Source: Bhargavaea changchunensis
GTDB taxonomy: Bacteria; Bacillota; Bacilli; Bacillales_A; Planococcaceae
Assembly (NCBI RefSeq): GCF_042665595.1
Contig: NZ_JBHTCT010000037.1
Span: forward strand, 62,001-126,000
Direction: 5' to 3'
Length of the DNA: 64,000 nt
Part shown: one piece after another, positions 49,970-58,552 of the stretch
How positions within the stretch are numbered: the first letter of the stretch is position 1
Layout: every line of letters begins with the position of its first letter
Translations under genes and position numbers: made by a program
The notes under the pieces: model-generated
Told to the model about the DNA's origin: nothing
Databases searched by the model: none
Seen by the model: the letters and a program-made list of their open reading frames with translations, nothing else

Positions 49970-50053
49970 GGTAATCGCTCGTATAGCCACGGTTAAGACT
50001 CAGGCATTCAGGGTAATCATTCGAACCCAACAGGTAATAACCCATATAACAGA
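49970..50053 (+). repeat. 21-bp-period array, GGTAAT core (4 units)
   Basis: GGTAAT, GGTTAA, GGTAAT and GGTAAT begin at 49970, 49991, 50012 and 50033, exactly 21 bp apart, with unrelated 15-bp spacers. The array fills the gap between the small membrane-protein stop and its terminator hairpin. The core is short, so support is weaker than for the longer arrays. Confidence 0.6.
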
Positions 50054-50087
50054 AGCCGGAAGAGGACATCCCCCTTCCGGCTTTTTG
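50054..50087 (+). terminator. Terminator after the small membrane protein gene
   Basis: A 9-bp stem (50054-50062 with 50074-50082) is followed by TTTTT. Confidence 0.87.
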
Positions 50088-50214
50088 ATGCTTTCCGCCC
50101 AATCCGTCCGGGTCTTTCCTCCTCTTTTCTTCCAATCGGAAACCTGCTCAGCCGTATCCCGGTAGAATAGAGGTATGGAGCAAGTCGGTCAAGACTCGAA
50201 ATGGGGAATAAGTG

Positions 50215-50628
50215 ATGAATATGGAAGAAATCTACCAAGAAATCGCAGAATTGATTGATGAGACGATACCGGAAGAGTGGAAAAACGTAAAACTCTATGT
50301 AGAAGGATGGGAAGGATACTCCACAGCCTATTTTTACTATTACCCTGAAAACAATGAAAAACCAATATTGAGTTATTCCATTCCAGAGCGCTTTGCAATT
50401 GATAAGATGGAATTCCATCAGCAGGAACGCAAGATTAGACGTACGGTCTTGTCCCTACAGAAAGCGTTCGAGTCGAATGGACAAGAGCCTTGGACGAACC
50501 TCACTTTCATTCTCAACCGTGATGGAACATTCCATATCGACTATGGCTATGAAGATTTGACTGAAGCAGACCCCGGGGAGCAGCGCAAAGCGTGGAAGGC
50601 CAAGTACGGGATTGAGGCGAGAACATGA
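50215..50628 (+). CDS. YezG-family (DUF600) immunity-type protein, copy 1
   Basis: A 137-residue acidic protein resembling Bacillus YezG, the immunity partner of the LXG toxin YeeF. Shared features are MEEIYQEIAELIDETIPEEW, LYVEGWEGYSTAYFYYYP, NGQEPWTNLTFILNRDG and DYGYEDLTEADPGEQR. These proteins bind a secreted polymorphic toxin to protect the producer. No LXG toxin is present in the window, so it may be an orphan immunity gene. ATG 50215 follows GGGG at good spacing. The gene is AT-rich for this chromosome. Confidence 0.85.
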   Translation: MNMEEIYQEIAELIDETIPEEWKNVKLYVEGWEGYSTAYFYYYPENNEKPILSYSIPERFAIDKMEFHQQERKIRRTVLSLQKAFESNGQEPWTNLTFILNRDGTFHIDYGYEDLTEADPGEQRKAWKAKYGIEART

Positions 50629-50681
50629 GGGTTGATTATGGTTATGAGGACTTGTCTGAGCTTGATCTGATTGAAAAATAG
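50625..50681 (+). pseudogene. Remnant of a third YezG-family copy
   Basis: A 19-codon open fragment encodes RVDYGYEDLSELDLIEK and a stop, matching the C-terminal DYGYEDLSEVD block of the next copy. It overlaps the stop codon of copy 1. Everything upstream of the block is missing and the GEQR-W-AKYGI end is lost. This looks like what is left after recombination between tandem copies. Confidence 0.65.
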
Positions 50682-50732
50682 GTTCACCGGGAAGCAAAGC
50701 ATGTTTTCAGCGAGTAACAGGGAGTGAAGAAT

Positions 50733-51143
50733 TTGGCTCGGGAAGCGGAAGAGATCTATCAAGCACTCGCCAATCAGTTGAATGACCTGATCCCTGAGCA
50801 ATGGGAAAAGGTCTTTCTTTACGTGGAAGATTGGGATAATTCATCGACCGCCTATTTCTTTTATTATCCTGCAGAGGGCACAGGTCCAGTGCTCAGCCAC
50901 GATATTCCGGAGATATTTGATATGGACCCAGATGACTTCGAGATGAAGGAGTATGAGCTTGGCGAAACAGGGCTTTCCCTTCAGCGCGTCTTCAGAGAAG
51001 ACAGGCAGGAACAGTGGACAAGCTTCACGTTTATCCTGGAGAAAAATGGCCGGTTCAAGATGGACTACGGCTATGAAGATTTAAGCGAAGTCGATCCAGG
51101 AGAACAGCGCGAAACGTGGAAGGCCAAGTACGGAATTAAATAA
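50733..51143 (+). CDS. YezG-family (DUF600) immunity-type protein, copy 2
   Basis: A protein of about 136 residues, paralogous to copy 1 over its full length (EEIYQALANQLNDLIPEQW, LYVEDWDNSSTAYFFYYP, EQWTSFTFILEKNG, DYGYEDLSEVDPGEQRETWKAKYGIK). The two are clearly diverged, so the duplication is not recent. TTG 50733 is preferred because GGGAG lies eight bases upstream; GTG 50724 is in frame but too close to it. Tandem variant immunity genes are typical of defence against non-self toxins. No terminator separates it from the GNAT gene. Confidence 0.82.
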   Translation: MAREAEEIYQALANQLNDLIPEQWEKVFLYVEDWDNSSTAYFFYYPAEGTGPVLSHDIPEIFDMDPDDFEMKEYELGETGLSLQRVFREDRQEQWTSFTFILEKNGRFKMDYGYEDLSEVDPGEQRETWKAKYGIK

Positions 51144-51194
51144 GAATGACATAATGAATATACACACCAGACAACCAGTGAAGGAGAATCCCTG

Positions 51195-51698
51195 ATGGAG
51201 ATCCGACTGTTAAACGAGTCCGACGCCCATTCGTACCAGCAAGTCCGATTAGGCGCTTTGAAAAACAATCCGGAAGCCTTTGGTTCAACGTTCGAGCGGG
51301 AAGCTGCTTTTCCGCTTGATTTTGTGGCAAGCCGATTAAAGCCGGATGAAGATCAGTTTGTCCTGGGGGCATTTCAGGACGGCGGATCATTGGCCGGCAT
51401 CGTGACGTTCAAGCGCGAAGAGTCCCCCAAGATGCGGCACAGGGGAAATCTCTATGCCATGTATGTGGCGCCGGAAGCGAGGGGCAGGGGCATGGCTAAG
51501 TCACTGCTGGAAGAATTGATCAGGCGGGCCAGGGAAACCGATGGACTCGAGCAGATCCATCTGGCAGTCGTCACCGATAACGGCCCTGCCAGGAAGCTCT
51601 ACACGTCCTTGGGGTTCAAAGTGTATGGAACCGAGCCCCGTGCCCTGAAAGTCTGCGGGAAGTATTATGACGAAGACCTGATGATCCTGAGATGGTGA
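51195..51698 (+). CDS. GNAT-family N-acetyltransferase
   Basis: A 167-residue GNAT enzyme. The acetyl-CoA loop is VAPEARGRGMAKSLLEEL near residue 95, followed by the motif B region NGPARKLYTSLGFKVYGTEP. The N-terminal segment IRLLNESDAHSYQQVRLGALKNNPEAFGS is shared by many Bacillus GNATs that acetylate amines or peptides. GAAGGAGAATCC gives a strong ribosome site. A hairpin follows the stop. Confidence 0.87.
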   Translation: MEIRLLNESDAHSYQQVRLGALKNNPEAFGSTFEREAAFPLDFVASRLKPDEDQFVLGAFQDGGSLAGIVTFKREESPKMRHRGNLYAMYVAPEARGRGMAKSLLEELIRRARETDGLEQIHLAVVTDNGPARKLYTSLGFKVYGTEPRALKVCGKYYDEDLMILRW

Positions 51699-51703
51699 TC
51701 GTA

Positions 51704-51736
51704 AAACGGAAGCCCCTGCGGGCTTTCGTTTTTTCA
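51704..51736 (+). terminator. Terminator after GNAT gene
   Basis: AACGGAAGCCC pairs with GGGCTTTCGTT over a 4-nt loop, followed by TTTTC. Confidence 0.85.
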
Positions 51737-51836
51737 TCTTCAGCGGGAAATCGCATTGTCCGGCACCCCTCGTTCTGCTAAAGTGGACTTGTATTTCGAA
51801 AACGAAAATAGTTCTGAAAAGAAAGAAGGCGAACCG

Positions 51837-52661
51837 ATGAATATTTATCTTTCGGTCGACATGGAAGGAATCACGGGCATTCCCGATTACACGTTCGTCG
51901 ATTCATCCCAGCATAACTATGAAATCGGGCGGAGCCTCATGACGGGGGACGCCAACGCGGTAATCGAAGGGGCGCTGGCCGGGGGGGCGGAGCATGTGCT
52001 CGTCAATGACAGTCACTCGAAGATGAACAACCTATTGCCTGAGAAGCTGCATCCGGAAGCGGAACTGATCAATGGCGGTGTGAAGCTGTATTCGATGGTC
52101 GAAGGCCTGGACAGCATGTATGACGGCGCCATCTTCACGGGCTACCATTCCCGCGCGGGCCAGCCGGGGGTCATGAGCCACTCGATGATCCATGCGGTCC
52201 GCAATATGTGGATTAATGAGCAAGAAATTGGAGAAATCGGCTTTAACGCATACATCGCGGGTTATCACGGCGTTCCGGTCATCATGGTGGCAGGCGACGA
52301 CGGGGCGTGCCGCGAAGCGGAGGAACTCATTCCGGGCGTCTTGACGGCGACGGTTAAAAAGTCGCTGACGCGCTCCGCTGTCCGGTCCCTCTCCCCGCAG
52401 AAGGCACATGAACTGCTGAAGGAAAAGGCGGCCGAAGCGATCGCGAACCGCGGCAATGTCAAACCGCTGACACCTCCGGACAACCCGGTGCTCCGCATCG
52501 AGTTCACGAACTACGGCCAGGCCGAATGGGCGGCGTTCATGCCGGGCTGCGAAATCGAACCGGGGTCGACGGTCGTCCGGTTCGAGGCGAAAGACATTTT
52601 GGAAGCGTACAGTGCGATGCTCGTCATGATCGAGCTCGCGCTGCAGACGACCTACCGATGA
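51837..52661 (+). CDS. dppA: D-aminopeptidase (M55, DppA-type)
   Basis: A 274-residue zinc D-aminopeptidase that releases N-terminal D-amino acids such as D-Ala from cell-wall peptides. The N-terminal zinc ligands D8 and E10 (SVDMEGITGI) are intact. VNDSHSKMNNL and FTGYHSRAGQPGVMSHS provide the histidines, and GDDGACREAEELIPGV is a family block. AAGAAGGCG precedes ATG 51837. In Bacillus subtilis dppA heads a dipeptide-transport operon; here it heads a salvage cluster ending in oppABCDF. The stop overlaps the next start (ATGA). Confidence 0.92.
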   Translation: MNIYLSVDMEGITGIPDYTFVDSSQHNYEIGRSLMTGDANAVIEGALAGGAEHVLVNDSHSKMNNLLPEKLHPEAELINGGVKLYSMVEGLDSMYDGAIFTGYHSRAGQPGVMSHSMIHAVRNMWINEQEIGEIGFNAYIAGYHGVPVIMVAGDDGACREAEELIPGVLTATVKKSLTRSAVRSLSPQKAHELLKEKAAEAIANRGNVKPLTPPDNPVLRIEFTNYGQAEWAAFMPGCEIEPGSTVVRFEAKDILEAYSAMLVMIELALQTTYR

Positions 52662-53581
52662 CGGAACTGATCCGTCCGGAGCGTCTGAAGCGGGGCGACA
52701 CCGTCGGAATCATCGCCCCGTCCAGCCCGCCAAAAACCGAACAGCTGACCCGTTCGCTGGCCTTCTTGGAATCGCTCGGCCTGAACTGGAAGATCGGCAA
52801 GGCCGTCGGGAAAAAAGAGCGGTATCTCGGGGGAACCGACCAGGAGCGCCTGGACGACCTGCACGCGATGTTCAGGGACCCGGAAGTCAAAGGCATCATT
52901 TGTGCAAGAGGCGGCTACGGCTCCGCGCGATATCTTGAGAAGATTGATTACCAGATGATCAAGGAAAACCCGAAGATATTCTGGGGGTACAGCGACATCA
53001 CCGCGCTCCACCAGGCCATCCATATGTATTCGGACATGGTGACGTTCCACGGGCCGATGCTCGAGTCGGACGTCGCCAAGGATGACTTCGATCCGCTGTC
53101 TGCCAAACTCTTTGAACAGCTGTTCCAGCCCCTCGAACTCCATTACGACGAATCCGTCTCTCCGCTCACCGCGTATTCCGGAGGAAGTGCGCGTGGTCAG
53201 TTGATCGGCGGAAACCTGTCGCTGATCGCTTCCAGCATCGGCACAAAGTTCGCGCCGTCGTTTGACGGGAAACTGCTCCTCATCGAGGACACCGATGAGG
53301 AGCCGTACCGGGTAGACAGCATGCTGACGCAGCTTAGGCAGTCGGGTGTGCTGGAGCGGGTGGCCGGCATCGCCATCGGCGACTTTAAATATCCTAAGAA
53401 CCATAAGGGCGACTTCTTTTATGAAGAAGTGTTCCGTGACTTCTTCGAAGGGTTCGGAAAGCCGGTCTTGTCCGGTTTCCGGATCGGCCACTGCCAGCCG
53501 CACTTCGCGGTCCCGCTCGGCGTCGAGGCGTATCTGGACGCCGATGCAAAGACGCTCACCATCCTGCCGGGTGTTGAGTAA
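52658..53581 (+). CDS. LD-carboxypeptidase (S66, LdcA/YkfA-type)
   Basis: A 307-residue serine peptidase that removes the terminal D-Ala from murein tetrapeptides during recycling. The Ser-Glu-His triad is S112 (GYSDITALH), E210 (LLIEDTDE) and H282 (GHCQPHFAVP). RGGYGSARYLEKIDY is the typical nucleotide-like loop before the nucleophile. It lacks a signal peptide, so it acts on imported peptides. The start overlaps dppA, so the two are coupled, as in the dpp-ykf locus of Bacillus subtilis. Confidence 0.93.
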   Translation: MTELIRPERLKRGDTVGIIAPSSPPKTEQLTRSLAFLESLGLNWKIGKAVGKKERYLGGTDQERLDDLHAMFRDPEVKGIICARGGYGSARYLEKIDYQMIKENPKIFWGYSDITALHQAIHMYSDMVTFHGPMLESDVAKDDFDPLSAKLFEQLFQPLELHYDESVSPLTAYSGGSARGQLIGGNLSLIASSIGTKFAPSFDGKLLLIEDTDEEPYRVDSMLTQLRQSGVLERVAGIAIGDFKYPKNHKGDFFYEEVFRDFFEGFGKPVLSGFRIGHCQPHFAVPLGVEAYLDADAKTLTILPGVE

Positions 53582-53643
53582 GCGCACGGTATATCAGACT
53601 AATATTAGAATCAATGAAGGTTAATATAAGGGGGAAATTCACC

Positions 53644-54372
53644 ATGAAACCGCTCATCGGCATCACGACCCATGTTGAACTCGACTATAAGCACGTCCTG
53701 AACCACGACTACATTACCGCTGTCCAGAGGGCCGGCGGCATTCCGATGCTCATCCCGATCGACACGGAAAACGACGCGGACCGGATCCTGGACGCGCTCG
53801 ACGGGCTCGTCGTCTCCGGAGGGGGAGACATCGACCCGACGCTATTCGGCGAAGAGCCGCATCCGAAGCTTGGGGAGATTTCTCCGGGCCGGGATGCATC
53901 GGAGCTTGCGCTCATCAAGGGAGCCTTGGAGCGCGATATGCCGCTTCTCACCATCTGCAGGGGTCTTCAGGTCATGGTCATTGCCGAGGGCGGCGACATG
54001 TATCAGGATATCTACTCGCAGATTGACAGGGAACTGCTCCAGCATAGCCAGCGCGCCAACCGGGTTCATCTTTCCCATTTCGTCGAAGCGGCGGAAGGCA
54101 GCATCCTTCGGGAGGCTGCACAGGCAGAGAAGTTCCGGGTGAATTCCTATCACCATCAGGCTGTGCGCGATGTGAAGGCGCCGTTCGCAATCTCCGGTGT
54201 CGCATCAGACGGTGTGATCGAGGCAGTCGAAAGCACGGAGCACCGGTTCGCGGTTGGCGTCCAGTGGCATCCGGAAGCACTTGCCGCAGCAGGGGACAGC
54301 ACATCACTCCGCCTGTTCGAGCGGTTCATCGAAACAGCAAAGGAAGGGGCGGGAACCATTGCAAATCATTGA
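53644..54372 (+). CDS. Class I glutamine amidotransferase-like hydrolase (C26)
   Basis: A 242-residue gamma-glutamyl hydrolase-like protein of the PuuD/YvdE type. The nucleophile is C105 in LTICRGLQ, and H209/E211 lie in VGVQWHPEA. The substrates of relatives include gamma-glutamyl amides; beside murein-peptide enzymes, cleavage of a gamma-D-glutamyl bond is a reasonable guess. AAGGGGGAAA precedes ATG 53644. It is 62 bp after the carboxypeptidase and overlaps the dipeptidase gene by 14 bases. Confidence 0.87.
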   Translation: MKPLIGITTHVELDYKHVLNHDYITAVQRAGGIPMLIPIDTENDADRILDALDGLVVSGGGDIDPTLFGEEPHPKLGEISPGRDASELALIKGALERDMPLLTICRGLQVMVIAEGGDMYQDIYSQIDRELLQHSQRANRVHLSHFVEAAEGSILREAAQAEKFRVNSYHHQAVRDVKAPFAISGVASDGVIEAVESTEHRFAVGVQWHPEALAAAGDSTSLRLFERFIETAKEGAGTIANH

Positions 54373-55282
54373 CCTGCACTGCGACGCATTATTGAAACTG
54401 TATGAAGCGGACGGCAAGATCCGTTTTGCCGACGCGCCGGAACTGGATACGAACCGGGAGCGTCTCCGGAAAGGGGATGTGAAGCTCCAGGCCTTCGCCA
54501 TCTTTATCTGGCCGGGCATGAAGGCGGAAGAAAAGTTCCAGGCCGCCCTCGACCAGGTGCACTGGTTTTACACGGATGTCCTCGGCAACAACCCGGACAT
54601 GAAACTGATCCGGGATTGGTCGGATATCGACTCATTAAAAGAAGGAGAGACGGGGGCACTTCTTACGCTTGAAGGCGTGGACGCAATCGGCAACGACCTG
54701 AAGAAGCTGTCGATCCTCCACCAACTCGGTGTCCGCTCGGTCGGACTTACCTGGAACAACGCGAACCTCGCAGCGGACGGCGCGGGCGAGCCCCGCGGAG
54801 CCGGCCTCACGACATTCGGCCGGGAAATCGTCCAGTTCAACAACGAGCACCAGATCCTGACCGACGTATCGCACCTGTGCGAGAAAGCGTTCTGGGACGT
54901 GATCGAAACGGCGGATTACCCGATTGCGAGCCATTCGAACGCCCGGTCGGTCCGCGACCATGTCCGGAATCTTTATGACGAGCAGGCAAAGGCGCTGTTC
55001 GATAAAGGCGGCATGATCCATGTCGTCTACTGCCCGGCTTTCATCAAGGAAGGGACGGTCACCATCGACGACCTGATCCGTCACATCGATCACTTCTGCG
55101 GCCTCGGCGGCGAGAAGTTCATCGGTCTCGGCTCTGACTTTGACGGCATCGCTGACAAAGTCGAAAACCTGGCCGATGCCTCGATGCAACAGAATCTCAT
55201 TAACGAACTGCTGAAAAAGTATTCGGAAGACCAGGTCAAAGGATTCGCCTACCGGAATTTCCTCGAAAACCTGCCAAAATGA
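54359..55282 (+). CDS. Membrane-dipeptidase-family zinc dipeptidase (M19)
   Basis: A 307-residue renal-dipeptidase homologue that hydrolyses dipeptides, including those with D-residues at the C-terminus. Zinc ligands are H7 and D9 (DLHCD), the bridging E105 (LTLEGVDAIG), and H192 (ASHSNAR), with GLGSDFDGI near the C-terminus. It starts at TTG 54359 behind GGAAGGGGCGGG, inside the 3' end of the C26 gene. It completes the four-enzyme salvage set. Confidence 0.9.
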   Translation: MQIIDLHCDALLKLYEADGKIRFADAPELDTNRERLRKGDVKLQAFAIFIWPGMKAEEKFQAALDQVHWFYTDVLGNNPDMKLIRDWSDIDSLKEGETGALLTLEGVDAIGNDLKKLSILHQLGVRSVGLTWNNANLAADGAGEPRGAGLTTFGREIVQFNNEHQILTDVSHLCEKAFWDVIETADYPIASHSNARSVRDHVRNLYDEQAKALFDKGGMIHVVYCPAFIKEGTVTIDDLIRHIDHFCGLGGEKFIGLGSDFDGIADKVENLADASMQQNLINELLKKYSEDQVKGFAYRNFLENLPK

Positions 55283-55286
55283 CAAA

Positions 55287-55327
55287 AAGACAAGGAACCG
55301 CCGATGCGGAACCTTGTCTTTTTTTCT
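55287..55327 (+). terminator. Terminator after the dipeptidase gene
   Basis: AAGACAAGG (55287-55295) pairs with CCTTGTCTT (55312-55320), with an inner CCGC/GCGG stem, then seven T. Confidence 0.9.
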
Positions 55328-55378
55328 GCTGACGTCATCCGACATATTTCCCGGGAAATAGCTGCAAGAAACGACAAG

Positions 55379-55741
55379 CTACGCCATCGCAAGAATGGAA
55401 GCGATCATGCTCACGGTAAACAGGTAAAGGCCGAATAGAAGCACCGGGCGGTGAGGAAGAGGAGCCTTCCTGAATTCAGGGTCTTTGTTCCTGCCTTCCG
55501 CTTCCCTGATGTAGCTCTCTTTCCGGTTCGCCGTACGGAAGAACTTTCTCCAGTTTCTTGTAAAAGTCTCTGTTACATCATGCCGGGCGATATAAAGTAT
55601 GCCGCCAGCAAGGAGGACCATAATGCTTGTCCAAAATAGTATATCCGCGGCCCGGACAGGGTCCGGTGTGCGTGTCATCCATGACCATCCGACAAACATC
55701 AGAGGAATGACAAAAATAACCGGCACATAACGTCGATTCAT
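55379..55741 (-). CDS. Three-helix membrane protein (DUF3899-like)
   Basis: A 120-residue membrane protein with segments near residues 5-22, 33-51 and 100-118, and a basic loop (RNWRKFFRTANRKESY) between the second and third. The arrangement resembles the small DUF3899 family of Bacillales; that match is tentative. GAAGGGCGG precedes the ATG on the minus strand. It stands alone between the dipeptidase and oppA genes and is transcribed away from oppA. Confidence 0.62.
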   Translation of the reverse strand: MNRRYVPVIFVIPLMFVGWSWMTRTPDPVRAADILFWTSIMVLLAGGILYIARHDVTETFTRNWRKFFRTANRKESYIREAEGRNKDPEFRKAPLPHRPVLLFGLYLFTVSMIASILAMA

Positions 55742-55872
55742 GTCCGCCCTTCTTTCATACTTAAAATTAACAACGGTTCAAACTATCTAAATTGTGAAAA
55801 AAGATATTGCTTTATATCCGTAGTATACGTAAAATAGGATTACATTTCGATAGAGACAAGGGGGAAAATGGC

Positions 55873-57525
55873 ATGAACAAAAAGTGGGTATCTCGCTTCA
55901 TGGCTCCAGCCGCGGCGGCACTGATCCTCGCGGGCTGCAACTTCAGCGGTTCCGGTGATGAGGCATCCGGCGATGCGGAAGGCGGAAGTGCCGAAGGGGA
56001 CGGCAGCTCCGCACAGGTGATCACGCTGAGCGAACAGTCGGACATCCCGACGATGGACTCCACGAAGGCACATGACTCGATCGCCTTCAACGTCCTGAAC
56101 AACATCAACGAAGGTCTCTACCGTCAAAATGCCTCCAACGATGTGGAGCTGGCGATGGCCGAAAAGCATGATAAAAACGAAGATGAAACCGTTCACACGT
56201 TCACGCTCCGCGAACAGAACTGGAGCAACGGCGAGCCTGTGACGGCTCAAGATTTCGAGTATGCGTGGAAGCGTGTCATGCGCGAAGCCGGCCCGTACAA
56301 CTACATGCTCGTGACGGCCGGCATCAAAAATGCCGAAGCGATCATGAATGAGGAAAAGGACGCAGATGAACTCGGCGTCAAGGCAATCGATGAAAAAACG
56401 CTTGAAGTGACACTTGAAGCGCCGAACCCGCTGTTCGAAACACTCTTGGCATTCGCGACATTCCTGCCTCAGAACCAGGCGTTCGTCGAAGAGCAGGGCG
56501 ACCAGTACGCGCTTGAAGCCGAAAACGTTCTCTCCAACGGTCCGTTCAAATTCACCGAATGGCAACAGGAGCAGGGCTGGACACTTGAAAAGAACGAAGA
56601 CTACTGGGATGCCGAAAACGTCAAGCTCGACAAAGCCGATTTTGTGGTTGTCAAGGACCCTCAGTCCGGAGCCAACCTGTACGAAACCGAGAAAGTCGAC
56701 CGCGTGAAGCTGACGTCTTCCCTCGTCGACCAGTACAAGGACAACGATGGATTCACAAACGAGAAAGCGTCCGGGATCGTGTTCCTGCGCTTTAACCATA
56801 ATCACGAAGTGCTGAGCAACGCGAACATCCGCCGTGCCGTCAACATGGCAATCGATCGTGACGGCCTGACCGACGTCATCCTTAAAGACGGTTCCACACC
56901 GCTTTACGGTGTTGTTCCTGAAGGATTCTACACATCTCCTGAAGGTGTTGACTACCGCGAGCTGAACGGCGACATCAACAAAGGCACTGCCGAAGAAGCG
57001 AAGGAATTCTGGGATAAAGGTCTCGAAGAAGCGGGTATCGACAGCCTGACCGTTTCCCTGAACATCGCGGATACAGATGAAATGAAGAAAGTCGGCGAGT
57101 ACCTGCAGGCCCAGCTGGAAGACAACCTGCCTGGATTCAAGCTTGAACTGAAGGCGGTTCCATTTGCACAGCGCCTTGAAATTGAAAAGGCGATCGAGTA
57201 CGATCTCTCGCTCTCGACTTGGGGACCTGACTATGCCGATCCGATGACTTACCTCGACATGTGGGTGGACGGCAGCTCGGCGAACCGGATGGACTACAGC
57301 AATCCGAAGCTGGATGAGCTTGTAGCCGAAGCACGCACGGACACGGACCTCAGCAACCGCTACAAGACCCTCCTCGAAATCGAGAAGGTCCTTCTTGAAG
57401 AAGATGCCGGGGTCGCACCGCTTTACCAGCGGGGCAATACGTACCTGACCCGTCCGAGCATCGAGAACCTCGTCATCCACCCGGCTGGCGCGGACCTCTC
57501 GCTCAAGTGGGCATCGGTCAAGTAA
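55873..57525 (+). CDS. oppA: Oligopeptide ABC transporter, substrate-binding lipoprotein
   Basis: A 550-residue SBP of the OppA/DppE class. The signal peptide ends in lipobox ILAGC (Cys about residue 22), followed by a Gly/Ser/Glu-rich linker. The mature part shows the SBP_bac_5 pattern: SDIPTMDSTKAHDSIAFNVLNNINEGLYR, NGEPVTAQDFEYAWKRV, SNGPFKFTEW and WGPDYADPMTYLDM. It captures peptides outside the membrane for OppBCDF. The start at 55873 follows AAGGGGGAAAA. A hairpin between it and oppB probably raises oppA expression above the permease genes. Confidence 0.94.
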   Translation: MNKKWVSRFMAPAAAALILAGCNFSGSGDEASGDAEGGSAEGDGSSAQVITLSEQSDIPTMDSTKAHDSIAFNVLNNINEGLYRQNASNDVELAMAEKHDKNEDETVHTFTLREQNWSNGEPVTAQDFEYAWKRVMREAGPYNYMLVTAGIKNAEAIMNEEKDADELGVKAIDEKTLEVTLEAPNPLFETLLAFATFLPQNQAFVEEQGDQYALEAENVLSNGPFKFTEWQQEQGWTLEKNEDYWDAENVKLDKADFVVVKDPQSGANLYETEKVDRVKLTSSLVDQYKDNDGFTNEKASGIVFLRFNHNHEVLSNANIRRAVNMAIDRDGLTDVILKDGSTPLYGVVPEGFYTSPEGVDYRELNGDINKGTAEEAKEFWDKGLEEAGIDSLTVSLNIADTDEMKKVGEYLQAQLEDNLPGFKLELKAVPFAQRLEIEKAIEYDLSLSTWGPDYADPMTYLDMWVDGSSANRMDYSNPKLDELVAEARTDTDLSNRYKTLLEIEKVLLEEDAGVAPLYQRGNTYLTRPSIENLVIHPAGADLSLKWASVK

Positions 57526-57544
57526 TCCTTTTATAGCAGCAGAC

Positions 57545-57580
57545 AAGCGGGGAGCCACTGGTGCGGCCCCGCTTTTCTTA
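57545..57580 (+). terminator. Intercistronic hairpin after oppA
   Basis: AAGCGGGG (57545-57552) pairs with CCCCGCTT (57567-57574), followed by TTCTT. It is probably a partial terminator, or 3'-end protector, between oppA and oppB. Confidence 0.75.
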
Positions 57581-57619
57581 TATTCATTCGCACCGAACTA
57601 AAGCGAGGTGACCGACATC

Positions 57620-58552
57620 ATGAAACGCTATCTGATACAACGCTTTGCCTATGCTGTCATTACACTGTTCATCATCGTGACCGCCACGTTCCTGCTCATG
57701 CAGCTGCTTCCGGGGACGCCTTACTCGAACGCGGAAAAGCTGACCGAGTCACAGCGGGCGATCCTTGATGCGAAATACGGGCTCGACAAACCGGTGGCGA
57801 TCCAGTATATCACCTATATCGGTAACCTGATCCAGGGTGATCTCGGTTATTCATTCCAATACCAGGGCCGTACCGTCATGAGCATGATTGGCGACCGCAT
57901 CGGACCCTCCGCGCTGATCGGCCTGCAGGGGCTTGTCTTCGGCACGATCATCGGCCTTGTGCTTGGCATCATTTCAGCACTTCGCCACAATACCGCGGTC
58001 GACTACGTTTCGGTGACCATCGCCGTCCTCGGCATGTCCATTCCGTCGTTCGTTTTCGCGGCGCTTCTTCAGTACTTTATCGGCGTCAAGCTCGGCTGGC
58101 TGCCGGTTGCGCTGTGGGAAAACTATCAGAGCACCATCCTGCCGTCGCTTGCCCTGTCTGTGACGGTCATTGCGACCGTCGCCCGGTTTATCCGGAGCGA
58201 GATGCTCGAGGTGCTCGGGCAGGACTATGTCACGACCGCACGGGCCAAGGGGCTGAATGAGTCCGGTGTCATATGGAAGCACGTTATCCGAAACGCCCTC
58301 ATCCCGGTCGTCACGATGCTCGGACCGCTTGCCGTATCGATCATGACGGGGACGCTCGTCATTGAGAAGATCTTCGGTGTTCCGGGACTCGGGGAACAGT
58401 TCACACTGTCGATCCTCGTACTCGACTACAGTGTCATCATGGGCATCACGCTGCTTTACAGCGCGCTCTTCATCTTCGTCGTCTTCGTCGTCGATGTGCT
58501 GTACGGCCTGCTTGATCCGCGGATCGACCTGAAAGGGGGAAGCAAGGCATGA
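57620..58552 (+). CDS. oppB: Oligopeptide ABC transporter permease
   Basis: A 310-residue permease with six membrane helices. The N-terminal FAYAVITLFIIVTATFLLMQLLPGTP and the EAA loop YVTTARAKGLNESGVIWKHVIRNALIPVVTMLG near residue 210 are typical of OppB/DppB. GAGGTGA precedes ATG 57620. It overlaps oppC (ATGA). Confidence 0.94.
   Translation: MKRYLIQRFAYAVITLFIIVTATFLLMQLLPGTPYSNAEKLTESQRAILDAKYGLDKPVAIQYITYIGNLIQGDLGYSFQYQGRTVMSMIGDRIGPSALIGLQGLVFGTIIGLVLGIISALRHNTAVDYVSVTIAVLGMSIPSFVFAALLQYFIGVKLGWLPVALWENYQSTILPSLALSVTVIATVARFIRSEMLEVLGQDYVTTARAKGLNESGVIWKHVIRNALIPVVTMLGPLAVSIMTGTLVIEKIFGVPGLGEQFTLSILVLDYSVIMGITLLYSALFIFVVFVVDVLYGLLDPRIDLKGGSKA

Noticed and set aside
55840..57558. 572-codon antisense frame opposite oppA
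   Set aside because: Shadow frame; it covers the strong oppA gene exactly and lacks a ribosome site.
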